A stretch of 64,000 bases of DNA from Desulfobacula sp. (GTDB taxonomy: Bacteria > Desulfobacterota > Desulfobacteria > Desulfobacterales > Desulfobacteraceae): contig JAMPXP010000004.1 of NCBI GenBank assembly GCA_023701135.1, positions 124,001 to 188,000 on the forward strand, in the 5' to 3' direction. This document shows positions 21,024 through 28,408 of the stretch, one piece after another (positions within the stretch are counted from its first letter, which is position 1; every line of letters begins with the position of its first letter). A program made the translations under genes and the position numbers. Under the pieces are notes generated by a model. It had not been told where the DNA came from. It saw only the letters and a list, made by a program, of their open reading frames with translations, and did not search any database.

Positions 21024-22583
21024 ATGACCGTAAAAACACATGAAAAGGAGCTTGAACGGCTCAGGAGCCTTCAGGAAAAAGCTGCCCTGGGGGGCGGTGA
21101 AAAAGCCATGGCCCGCCACCGCTCCCAGGGGAAACTCTCGGCCGGGGAAAGGCTTGGCCTGCTCTTTGATCCGGGCAGTTTTGTTGAACTCAATGACCTT
21201 GCCGAAAGCCAGTGCGTGGATTTCGGCATGGAAAAGCGGAAGGTCACCGGAGACGGGGTGGTCATCGGTTACGGCACCGTCAGCGGCCGCATGGTCTTTG
21301 CCTATGCCCAGGATGTCACCGTTCTCGGCGGGTCCGTGGGCACCATCCATGGGCAGAAAATCAACCGGATCCAGGACGAGGCCCTCAAGGTCAAGGCCCC
21401 CATTGTGGGAATGTTTGATTCCGGCGGCGGCAGGCTCCACGAGGGCTTTTTCGCCTCCAAGGGCGTGGCCGGCATGTTTTACCGGAATACGGCCGCCTCC
21501 GGGGTCATCCCCCAGATTTCCTGCATCATGGGACCCTGCGCCGGGGTTTCCGTCTATTCCCCGGCCCTGACGGATTTCATCATCATGATTGAAAAACAGA
21601 GCCAGATGGTCATCACCGGCCCCAAGGTCATCCAGGATGTGACCGGGGAAACCGTGACCCTGGAAGAACTGGGCGGGGCCAAGGTTCACAGTGAGATCAC
21701 GGGCCAGGCCCATTTCGTCACCCAGACGGACCAGGAAAGCATTGAACTCATCCGCTACCTTTTGGGCTTCCTGCCGTCCAACCATGAAGAAGCCCCACCC
21801 TCTTTTCCCTGCCATGACCCCCTGGACCGGAAAAACCCTGTCCTCACCGACATTGTCCCGGCGGAATTCAAAAAAGCCTATGACATGCACCGGGTCATTG
21901 ACGAAATTGTGGACAATCATGAATTCCTCGAAGTCCTGCCGGTGTTCGCCCCCAATATCATCACGGGTCTGGCCCGCATGAACGGCTCCACCGTGGGCAT
22001 TGTCGGGAACCAGCCCTCGGTCAAGGCCGGGTGCCTGGACTATCATTCCGCAGACAAGGCCGCCCGGTTCATCCGGTTCTGCGACTGCTTCGGCATCCCC
22101 CTGGTGAATCTGGTGGATGTGCCCGGCTATTTTCCCGGCGTTCACCAGGAGCATGCCGGCATCATCCGGCACGGCGCCAAAATGCTCTATGCCTATGCCG
22201 AAGCCACGGTGCCCAAGATCACCCTGGCCCTGAGAAAAGAATACGGCGGGGCCGTCATGGCCATGTGCTGCGCCGGCATGGGCGTGGATCTCATGATGGC
22301 CTGGCCCGTGGCCCAGCTCGTGGTTCTGGATACCACCGCCGCCATCAATATCATCTACAGAAAAGAAATTGACGAGGCCGAGGACCCCAGGGCCTTCAAG
22401 TCTCAAAAAATCGAAGAATATGATTATAAATATTCCAATCCCTTTCATGCCGCTTCCAATATGCTGGTGGACCGGATCATCGAACCCTCCGAGACACGGA
22501 CGGAAATCATCCGGGCCCTGTCCATGCTGAAAAACAAGAAACGGCCCCAGCCTTTCCGGCTGCATGGCAATATTCCCATGTAA
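21024..22583 (+). CDS. Acyl-CoA carboxylase/decarboxylase carboxyltransferase subunit
   Basis: This 519-residue protein belongs to the PccB/MmdA/GcdA carboxyltransferase family (two crotonase-like halves). Family signatures are the N-terminal KLSAGERLGLLFDPGSFVELN, the first oxyanion region FDSGGGRLHEG, and the second region LVNLVDVPGYFPGVHQEHAGIIRHGAK. The length is typical. No biotin carboxylase, biotin carrier or membrane decarboxylase subunit is adjacent, so it may work with subunits encoded elsewhere or use malonyl-type CoA esters as donor. It is first in an operon behind a GntR-type operator, with an acyl-CoA dehydrogenase 55 bases downstream. A role on a benzylmalonyl-CoA-type intermediate of the proposed indoleacetate pathway is inferred. 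Methylmalonyl-CoA is the main alternative. Confidence 0.85.
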   Translation: MTVKTHEKELERLRSLQEKAALGGGEKAMARHRSQGKLSAGERLGLLFDPGSFVELNDLAESQCVDFGMEKRKVTGDGVVIGYGTVSGRMVFAYAQDVTVLGGSVGTIHGQKINRIQDEALKVKAPIVGMFDSGGGRLHEGFFASKGVAGMFYRNTAASGVIPQISCIMGPCAGVSVYSPALTDFIIMIEKQSQMVITGPKVIQDVTGETVTLEELGGAKVHSEITGQAHFVTQTDQESIELIRYLLGFLPSNHEEAPPSFPCHDPLDRKNPVLTDIVPAEFKKAYDMHRVIDEIVDNHEFLEVLPVFAPNIITGLARMNGSTVGIVGNQPSVKAGCLDYHSADKAARFIRFCDCFGIPLVNLVDVPGYFPGVHQEHAGIIRHGAKMLYAYAEATVPKITLALRKEYGGAVMAMCCAGMGVDLMMAWPVAQLVVLDTTAAINIIYRKEIDEAEDPRAFKSQKIEEYDYKYSNPFHAASNMLVDRIIEPSETRTEIIRALSMLKNKKRPQPFRLHGNIPM

Positions 22584-22638
22584 GGATACGATACGGATAA
22601 GCCCATATTCACACTATTTTAAATAAGGAGACAGAGCC

Positions 22639-23784
22639 GTGGATTTTTTACTCTCAAAAGAACAGAAATCAATTCAAAAAGCAGCCCGGGAATTTGCCCG
22701 GGGGGAACTGGCCCCCATGGGCCGGGAACTGGATCTGACCCAGACCTACCCCGGCGATATCGTGAAAAAGGCAAGGGAACTGGGCCTCATCGGGCTTTTC
22801 GTGCCTGAAAAATTCGGAGGGCCGGGCCTGGGCTATCTGGAACAGGCCATTGTCCTGGAAGAATTCTGGAAGGTGGACCCCGGCATCAGCCAGCAGCTCT
22901 GCTCCCTGACCTTTGGCGCAGAAGAATTCATCCTCTTCGGCTCCGACGAACAGGGCAAGAAATTCCTGGACCCCATCTTCAACGGCGAAGGCGTCATGGG
23001 CTTTGCCATTACCGAACCCGATGCCGGGTCCGACACCCTTGCCGCCGCCACCATTGCCGTGAAAGACGGCAATGAATGGGTATTGAACGGCTCCAAGGTC
23101 ATGATCGGCAACGGCACCAAGGGCACGTTCATGCTCATCTTCTGCCTCACGGACCCGGACAATCCTTCCCGGTCCAAACGCCACAGCATCATTGCCGTGG
23201 AAACCAACCGGCCGGGGTATAAGGCCGAGCCCATGCACGGAAAAATGGGGCTTCGCTGTTCAGATACGGCCGCCATTTACCTGACCAATTGCAGGGTTCC
23301 GGAAGAAAATCTCATCGGCACCAGGGGTAACGGATTTCACCAGCTCATGGCCTTTTTTGACCGGAGCCGGGCCTATGTCTCGGCCCACGGCGTGGGCCTG
23401 GCCCAGGGGGCTCTCGACATGGCCATCAAGCATATCCGGGACCGGAAGCAGTTCGGCAAACCCATCGGCAGCTTCCAGGGAGTCCAGTTTAAAATTGCAG
23501 ACATGGCCGTCAAAGTGGAACTGGCCCGGAACATCATGTACAAGGCAGCCTGGCTCCTCGACAACGGCACACCCGACACCCATGTGACCGCCATGGCCAA
23601 GCTTTATGCCTCCCGCATCGCCGTCGAAGTGGTGGATGAGGCCCTCCAGCTCCACGGCGGCTACGGCTATTTTGACGATTACGATATCGAGCGCTTCTAC
23701 CGGGCCGCCAAGGTTCTTGAAATTTACGAAGGGGCCAAGGAAATCGAAAAAATGATCATCGGCCGGACCCTCATCGGCAAATAG
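22639..23784 (+). CDS. Acyl-CoA dehydrogenase (benzylmalonyl-CoA dehydrogenase candidate)
   Basis: This is a 381-residue acyl-CoA dehydrogenase with a GTG start 8 bases after AAGGAGA. The FAD-binding signatures FAITEPDAGSDT and LQLHGGYGYFDDYDIERFYR are present. The catalytic glutamate is expected in IYEGAKEIEKM. It should oxidise an acyl-CoA to an enoyl-CoA and pass electrons to ETF. In the anaerobic indoleacetate pathway of Aromatoleum, a member of this family oxidatively decarboxylates benzylmalonyl-CoA-type intermediates. The shared operator with the CoA-transferase/mutase operon makes that role attractive here. Glutaryl-CoA or branched-chain dehydrogenase activity cannot be excluded. A terminator follows directly. 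Confidence 0.9.
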   Translation: MDFLLSKEQKSIQKAAREFARGELAPMGRELDLTQTYPGDIVKKARELGLIGLFVPEKFGGPGLGYLEQAIVLEEFWKVDPGISQQLCSLTFGAEEFILFGSDEQGKKFLDPIFNGEGVMGFAITEPDAGSDTLAAATIAVKDGNEWVLNGSKVMIGNGTKGTFMLIFCLTDPDNPSRSKRHSIIAVETNRPGYKAEPMHGKMGLRCSDTAAIYLTNCRVPEENLIGTRGNGFHQLMAFFDRSRAYVSAHGVGLAQGALDMAIKHIRDRKQFGKPIGSFQGVQFKIADMAVKVELARNIMYKAAWLLDNGTPDTHVTAMAKLYASRIAVEVVDEALQLHGGYGYFDDYDIERFYRAAKVLEIYEGAKEIEKMIIGRTLIGK

Positions 23785-23801
23785 ACCGCCCCGTTCCATT
23801 C

Positions 23802-23848
23802 AAAGGGCAGGAGAAGACGAACTACAAATCCTTTTCCTGCCTTTTTTT
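23802..23848 (+). terminator. Rho-independent terminator after acyl-CoA dehydrogenase
   Basis: GGCAGGAGAAG pairs with CTTTTCCTGCC (one G-T wobble) across a 13-14-base loop and is followed by a run of seven T. It closes the carboxyltransferase/dehydrogenase operon and insulates the hipBA promoter just downstream. Confidence 0.85.
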
Positions 23849-23867
23849 CATGATAGCCTGATCTTAA

Positions 23868-23896
23868 TTGACAATATATGGATCATAAAATATAAT
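23868..23896 (+). promoter_or_regulatory. Perfect-consensus sigma-70 promoter of hipBA
   Basis: TTGACA (23868-23873), exactly 17 bases, then TATAAT (23891-23896): both hexamers and the spacing match consensus. ATAATAT (from 23892) and ATATTAT (23917-23923) form a spaced inverted repeat over the -10 and start region that could be a HipB operator. Such a strong promoter is expected for an autoregulated toxin-antitoxin operon kept repressed. Confidence 0.85.
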
Positions 23897-23933
23897 ATTT
23901 CCAGCTTATGAATACTATATTATCAATAAAATC

Positions 23934-24233
23934 ATGAGACCCTTGCTACATACCCCGGAAGACATGGCCCGGGAACTGGCATCGAAACTGAAGTCGTTGA
24001 GGCTTGCAAAAAAATGGAAGCGCTCCACCCTGGCCGAACGCTCCGGGGTGACGGAGGCCTCGCTGAGGCGGTTTGAGCAGACGGGTAAGGTTTCTCTCCA
24101 TCATTTCCTGAAATTGACCCATGCCCTGGGCCGCCTCTACGACGCCGCATCTCTCCTGAACCCGCCGGAAGCAGGGTCCTTGAAAGAACTGAAACAAAAA
24201 GAGAAAAAAATCTCCAAACGGGGGTCCATTTGA
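23934..24233 (+). CDS. hipB: HipB-like XRE antitoxin
   Basis: This 99-residue protein has an XRE-type helix-turn-helix (LASKLKSLRLAKKWKRSTLAERSGVTEASLRRFEQTG). It is the expected DNA-binding antitoxin of a HipBA pair, binding HipA and repressing the operon. A basic C-terminal tail (KELKQKEKKISKRGS) may contact HipA. No ribosome binding site precedes the ATG, so the transcript may be nearly leaderless. The stop overlaps the TTG start of hipA. Confidence 0.9.
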   Translation: MRPLLHTPEDMARELASKLKSLRLAKKWKRSTLAERSGVTEASLRRFEQTGKVSLHHFLKLTHALGRLYDAASLLNPPEAGSLKELKQKEKKISKRGSI

Positions 24234-25456
24234 AAGAGCTGAATGTTTATCTGAATTTTTCAGAAACAGACAAAATCTTTGTCGGCACCCTGGCTGAATC
24301 GGGAAACAGGATTTTTTTCGAATACGATGCCTCCTTTCTGCTGGATCCCCTGTGGCTGTCTCCCTACAAACTGCCCCCGAAGCCCGGCCTGTTTGAACAC
24401 AAAGACAAAGATTTCGGCCCTGTCTTCGGCTTGTTTGACGATTCTCTGCCCGATGGGTGGGGGCTCCTGCTCATGGACCGGTTTTTGAGAAAACAGGGAG
24501 TTGATACGGACCGGCTCTCGGTTCTGGACAGGCTCGCCTTTCTGGGGAAACACACCATGGGAGCCCTCATTTATGAGCCCGCCGCAAAGCATGAAAAAAC
24601 AGATAAGCACCTTGACCTTGATGCCCTTGCCCAACAGTCCCGGCAGATTATGGAAGGCGAGGCCGTTGACGTCCTCCCGGCGCTCATGAAAGCCGGCGGC
24701 AGCCCAGGAGGGGCAAGGCCCAAGATTCTGGCCGGAGTCAAAGGCAACACGCTCCTTTCCGATGAACATGATCTTCCCCCGGGGTTTGAACCCTGGATGA
24801 TCAAATTCAATTCAACACAAGACTCGCCCGATGCCGGGGCCGTCGAATTTGCCTATTCCATGATGGCAAAGCAAGCCGGGATCATCATGCCGGAAACCCG
24901 CCTCTTTGAATCGGGTCCCCAAAGCAGATATTTCGGGATCAAACGGTTTGACAGAAAACATAACCGGCGGTTTCATGTGCACACCTTCGGCAACCTGATC
25001 CATTCCAATTTCCGGACCCCGGAATGTGATTATGAAACCTTTTTAAAAGTGGTGCTCGATCTTACAAAAAATCACAAGGACCTTGAAAAAGGATTTCGCC
25101 GGATGATTTTCAATGTCATGGCCAACAACCGGGACGATCATGTGAAAAATTTTGCCTTTATGCTGGATGCAAAAAAGGAATGGACCCTCACACCGGCCTA
25201 TGACCTGACCTTTTCAAAAGGCCCCGGCGGAGAGCACTCCATGTCGATTTCCGGAGAGAGCGGCACCCCGGGCAAAAAGGAAGTCCTCCGCCTGGGTGAA
25301 AAAACCGGTTTGTCTTTTCATAAAATCCGTGACATCATCGGAGAGGTAGCAGCATCCATTGAACGCTGGCCGGATTTTGCCAAAGCCGCCAATGTCGGTG
25401 AGCAAACCCGGAGCCAGATCTGGAAAAAAATCAAAACGAATCTGTCCTTTTTCTAA
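24230..25456 (+). CDS. hipA: HipA-family serine/threonine kinase toxin
   Basis: HipA toxins phosphorylate glutamyl-tRNA synthetase or related targets and induce growth arrest. This 408-residue copy has the N-terminal beta region (FFEYDASFLLDPLWLSPYKLP), the family motif FGLFDDSLPDGWGLLLMDR, the P-loop-like GSPGGARPK, the catalytic NRDDHVKNFAFM and the metal-binding PAYDLTFS. The kinase looks intact. The start is a TTG within the hipB stop (ATTTGA), implying coupled, lower translation of the toxin. Convergent to the MscS gene, whose stop is 15 bases away. Confidence 0.93.
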   Translation: MKELNVYLNFSETDKIFVGTLAESGNRIFFEYDASFLLDPLWLSPYKLPPKPGLFEHKDKDFGPVFGLFDDSLPDGWGLLLMDRFLRKQGVDTDRLSVLDRLAFLGKHTMGALIYEPAAKHEKTDKHLDLDALAQQSRQIMEGEAVDVLPALMKAGGSPGGARPKILAGVKGNTLLSDEHDLPPGFEPWMIKFNSTQDSPDAGAVEFAYSMMAKQAGIIMPETRLFESGPQSRYFGIKRFDRKHNRRFHVHTFGNLIHSNFRTPECDYETFLKVVLDLTKNHKDLEKGFRRMIFNVMANNRDDHVKNFAFMLDAKKEWTLTPAYDLTFSKGPGGEHSMSISGESGTPGKKEVLRLGEKTGLSFHKIRDIIGEVAASIERWPDFAKAANVGEQTRSQIWKKIKTNLSFF

Positions 25457-25470
25457 AATCAGCCTTTTCT

Positions 25471-27144
25471 CTAATGATGCACCGTAAGCTGGGGAAAGGG
25501 GATTTCCCAGTTGTTGGCCGTGCAGGCATCCACGCACCACCTCTGGATGGCCCGGGACAGCTTGTAATACTGGGGCGCCATTTCGCCTTTGAATTCTGCA
25601 AGGATGGCCAGGTCCAGAGAAGAGCTGCCGGCCGCCAGGAAGTCCACCTGGACATTCACCAGCCCCTTATCATATCCCTCTTTTTCAATGGCTCCCCGGA
25701 TATGGGCCGACAGGATTTCCAGGACTTTCCCCGTGATATCTTTCTGGATATCGTAGCTGACGCCAAAGACCACCTTGAGGCTGAAGCCCAGGGAAATGTT
25801 CAACGGGGCCTGGCCGAGGAAATCCGAAGTCTGATAGGTTTTTTTTGCCCCTCCGGCCAGAACCAGTTGAACCATTTCATGGGACATACTGGTGACATGG
25901 CCCCAGGTGCCGTCGGAGAGGATGACCCAGTCGTTTCTCCTGCACGGGAACCAGGATTCGCTCTTGTGAAACGGACGCGAGGTCTTGCCCAGCAATTCTT
26001 CAATGGGCAGCCGGATGCTGACCTCCATGTCCGGATTTTCAAGGATGCAAAAAATATTGATGGTTTTCACCATCCAGGGCACGCCCTGGTAAATGATTCT
26101 TTCCCCTTCCCGGACAGCCCCGATATTGAGCATGAGCTGGCTCTGCTGCCAGAACCTGGGCAAGGTATGCTTGGCGGCCCATCCAATGCCGATGAACAGA
26201 ATAATGGACAGACTTAAAAGAACCCAGTCCTCAAAAATATAAAAGACCAGGACCAGGACGAACAATACGACAAACATGGCCGCCATTCTTGCCAGGATTT
26301 CAAAGAGCCGGATATGGAAAGGCTTGTATTTCAGATTATATCCGGGAATCAGTTTGATCAGGGACCTGGCGCCAAGTCTCAGCACCAGAATCGCACAAAT
26401 GCAGGAAATCAGGGCAATCATCAGATACAGGCCCCTGGTCCGGAAAAATTTTTTAATGGAAATACCTGAACTTTCGATCAGGGATTTTTCATCACTGCTC
26501 ATTTCCTTGAGCTGCATATTGGCGATCTGCAATTTGTTCTGTATCTGTTTTTCAATCCCCCTCCATTCCGGCAGAAGGGATTCAAGATCTTTTTTAACTT
26601 CCCTGTCCTCGGTCTTTGCGATCAATCCGGAAATATTCCGGACCGCATCCCGGGAAACGAAAACAAGATTTTCATAATAGGCCAGCTCGTCTTTGAGCTT
26701 GGTTTTATTTCTCGCGCTGACCGTCATCCGCTTTATTTCCTTGATACCGGGCTCAACCAGGGCCATGACCTCTTCTTTCCAGTCAAAGGACTCCTCCTTT
26801 TTTCCAAGGAACATCCCGATATCCACCCCCGTTGCAATCCGCTCAAAATCCGCCTGGGCATCGCTGAGCTGCTCGTCGAGCTTGGAAATCTCCGATTGAA
26901 GCCCTTCCTTTTCCGTTTCCGACGTGCTTTTCTCAAGCAGTGCTTTCTTCTCCTTTATCCGCTGGTTCAGATTTCGTTTCAGCTCGGAAATGGAAAACAG
27001 CATATTAATGGATGCCTCATCCTTTTCAGAAACGGCATTGGGCTTAAGCACCTCAAGCAGCTTGGTTTTCTGGCTTGCATAAACCGGACAGGGCCATACC
27101 CATAAAAGAACAAGAAAAAATAAAAAAATCCGATGCTTGATCAT
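25471..27144 (-). CDS. MscS-family mechanosensitive channel with periplasmic coiled coil
   Basis: The start is placed at 27144, preceded by GGAGA, not the track's 27351, which overlaps the upstream gene. The 557-residue product has a signal peptide (MIKHRIFLFFLVLLWVWPCPVYA), a long charged coiled coil of about 240 residues in the periplasm, and then several membrane segments (GLYLMIALISCICAILVL, MAAMFVVLFVLVLVFYIFEDWVLLSLSIILFIG). A MscS-like beta domain (NDWVILSDGTWGHVTSMSHEMVQLV) and a C-terminal domain with FGVSYDIQKDITGKV follow. It likely releases solutes on hypo-osmotic stress. It follows the PilZ gene by 16 bases, so the two probably form an operon. Confidence 0.85.
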   Translation of the reverse strand: MIKHRIFLFFLVLLWVWPCPVYASQKTKLLEVLKPNAVSEKDEASINMLFSISELKRNLNQRIKEKKALLEKSTSETEKEGLQSEISKLDEQLSDAQADFERIATGVDIGMFLGKKEESFDWKEEVMALVEPGIKEIKRMTVSARNKTKLKDELAYYENLVFVSRDAVRNISGLIAKTEDREVKKDLESLLPEWRGIEKQIQNKLQIANMQLKEMSSDEKSLIESSGISIKKFFRTRGLYLMIALISCICAILVLRLGARSLIKLIPGYNLKYKPFHIRLFEILARMAAMFVVLFVLVLVFYIFEDWVLLSLSIILFIGIGWAAKHTLPRFWQQSQLMLNIGAVREGERIIYQGVPWMVKTINIFCILENPDMEVSIRLPIEELLGKTSRPFHKSESWFPCRRNDWVILSDGTWGHVTSMSHEMVQLVLAGGAKKTYQTSDFLGQAPLNISLGFSLKVVFGVSYDIQKDITGKVLEILSAHIRGAIEKEGYDKGLVNVQVDFLAAGSSSLDLAILAEFKGEMAPQYYKLSRAIQRWCVDACTANNWEIPFPQLTVHH

Positions 27145-27160
27145 ATTCACGGTCTCCTTT

Positions 27161-28210
27161 TTAAACAGCCTCGCTGGACCACTCGATAAGCTGGATATAA
27201 TCATGGATGCTCTTTCTGACGTCCTCCATGGTATCCAGGTGGAGAAATTGAACACCAACCGCCATCTCGCCTGATTTCCGGCTTGCGTTTTTAACCTCGC
27301 CCATAAAAACAGCCTCGCCTCCGGAACCCGGAAACCGGCACCGGAAGGCAACGGTATCCTTTAATAGGCCGTTCAAAAGCGTTTTATCCGAAGGAAAGGT
27401 TTCCATCACGCACCGGCATCCGCCTTTGCTGATATTTTCAATGACCCCTCCCCTTTCACTGCCGCCCACCCCGGCCTGGGCCACGATACTGCATTTAAAC
27501 CGCTTGTGGGAACGCAGCTCATGGTGTTCGATCCTCCCCGGAAACGCGATGAACATGAGTTTGGAAGGCTCGGAAATAAGGCCCAGCACCCTGGAGCGGA
27601 ACGCATAAATGGTCCCTTTGTACAAGGTCTTGATGGTCAGGCCGGTCCCGGTGGCCGGGCCCTGATCCTCACCCCCGAAGGGGTTTGGCGTCTTCAGCAA
27701 AAGGTATTTCCCGTGTTCGATGCCCACCAGGGCGCTCCGGAAGGTGACGCTGAGATCGTCAAAGTCAAGGAGGAGCCGGATGCCGATCTCCAGGCAGAAC
27801 TCCTTATTGTTAAGGATCTGAAGCGGAATATGCCTCAAGGGGTCGGAGGGGATTTCTTCAGGGTCTCCCGGCTCCTCCCTGTCTTTCTTTTCATCAAAAT
27901 AGCGGGCGCTTTCCATCAGAATATGCATCAAGGGCAACCGAATGATATCCTGTTTCCTCGACACATTTTTTTCCACCTCAATCACGATATTCTGCCAGGA
28001 AAGGATGGCGTATAATGCCTCAAGCTGATTCAGGCTCAGGGTATCGGCATCGATAAGGGTCCCCTTCAGAAAAAAAATCCGGCCCATGTCTTTTTTTGTG
28101 AAAATTTTAATGGTGCAGGTCTTCTGCTCCATCTCGATCATCTGCAAAAAAGAGGAAAGGTTCACCCCGGCAATCCTGCCGCTGATATCCCTGGTATTAT
28201 CCAACATCAT
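27161..28210 (-). CDS. DUF4388 and PilZ domain c-di-GMP-binding protein
   Basis: This 349-residue protein starts with a DUF4388 (PATAN-like) module (DISGRIAGVNLSSFLQMIEMEQKTC). A YcgR-N-like region follows (about 150-235). It ends in a PilZ domain with both c-di-GMP motifs: RxxxR in LRSHKRFKC and NxSxxG in ENISKGGCRC. DUF4388 occurs often in deltaproteobacterial signalling proteins. The combination suggests a c-di-GMP effector, possibly a flagellar-brake-like or envelope regulator. It is co-transcribed with the MscS gene. It starts only about 200 bases from the distal end of the CRISPR array. Confidence 0.85.
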   Translation of the reverse strand: MMLDNTRDISGRIAGVNLSSFLQMIEMEQKTCTIKIFTKKDMGRIFFLKGTLIDADTLSLNQLEALYAILSWQNIVIEVEKNVSRKQDIIRLPLMHILMESARYFDEKKDREEPGDPEEIPSDPLRHIPLQILNNKEFCLEIGIRLLLDFDDLSVTFRSALVGIEHGKYLLLKTPNPFGGEDQGPATGTGLTIKTLYKGTIYAFRSRVLGLISEPSKLMFIAFPGRIEHHELRSHKRFKCSIVAQAGVGGSERGGVIENISKGGCRCVMETFPSDKTLLNGLLKDTVAFRCRFPGSGGEAVFMGEVKNASRKSGEMAVGVQFLHLDTMEDVRKSIHDYIQLIEWSSEAV

Positions 28211-28408
28211 GAAAAATTTTCCTTATAAATGCTATCAAAATCAATTAATTTTCCTCGACCTTCTTTAACAGCCAGGCTCCGATTGAATTTTAAGATGTTA
28301 TCCCATGCTTTAAATCAAGTCAAAAATTTTGTCGGCTATGTGAATGAAAAAAACGAAACTCCCACAGGGGGGGGGGATTGGCACCTGCAGTTGGAAATAC
28401 GATTCCTG

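Noticed and set aside
20949-22565. 538-residue minus ORF
   Set aside because: Antisense shadow of the carboxyltransferase gene. It is rich in Gly, His and Asp with no domain, and the plus frame is clearly coding.
25471-27351. Long start of the MscS protein
   Set aside because: The extension overlaps the PilZ gene and lacks a binding site. The ATG at 27144 has GGAGA and starts a signal peptide.
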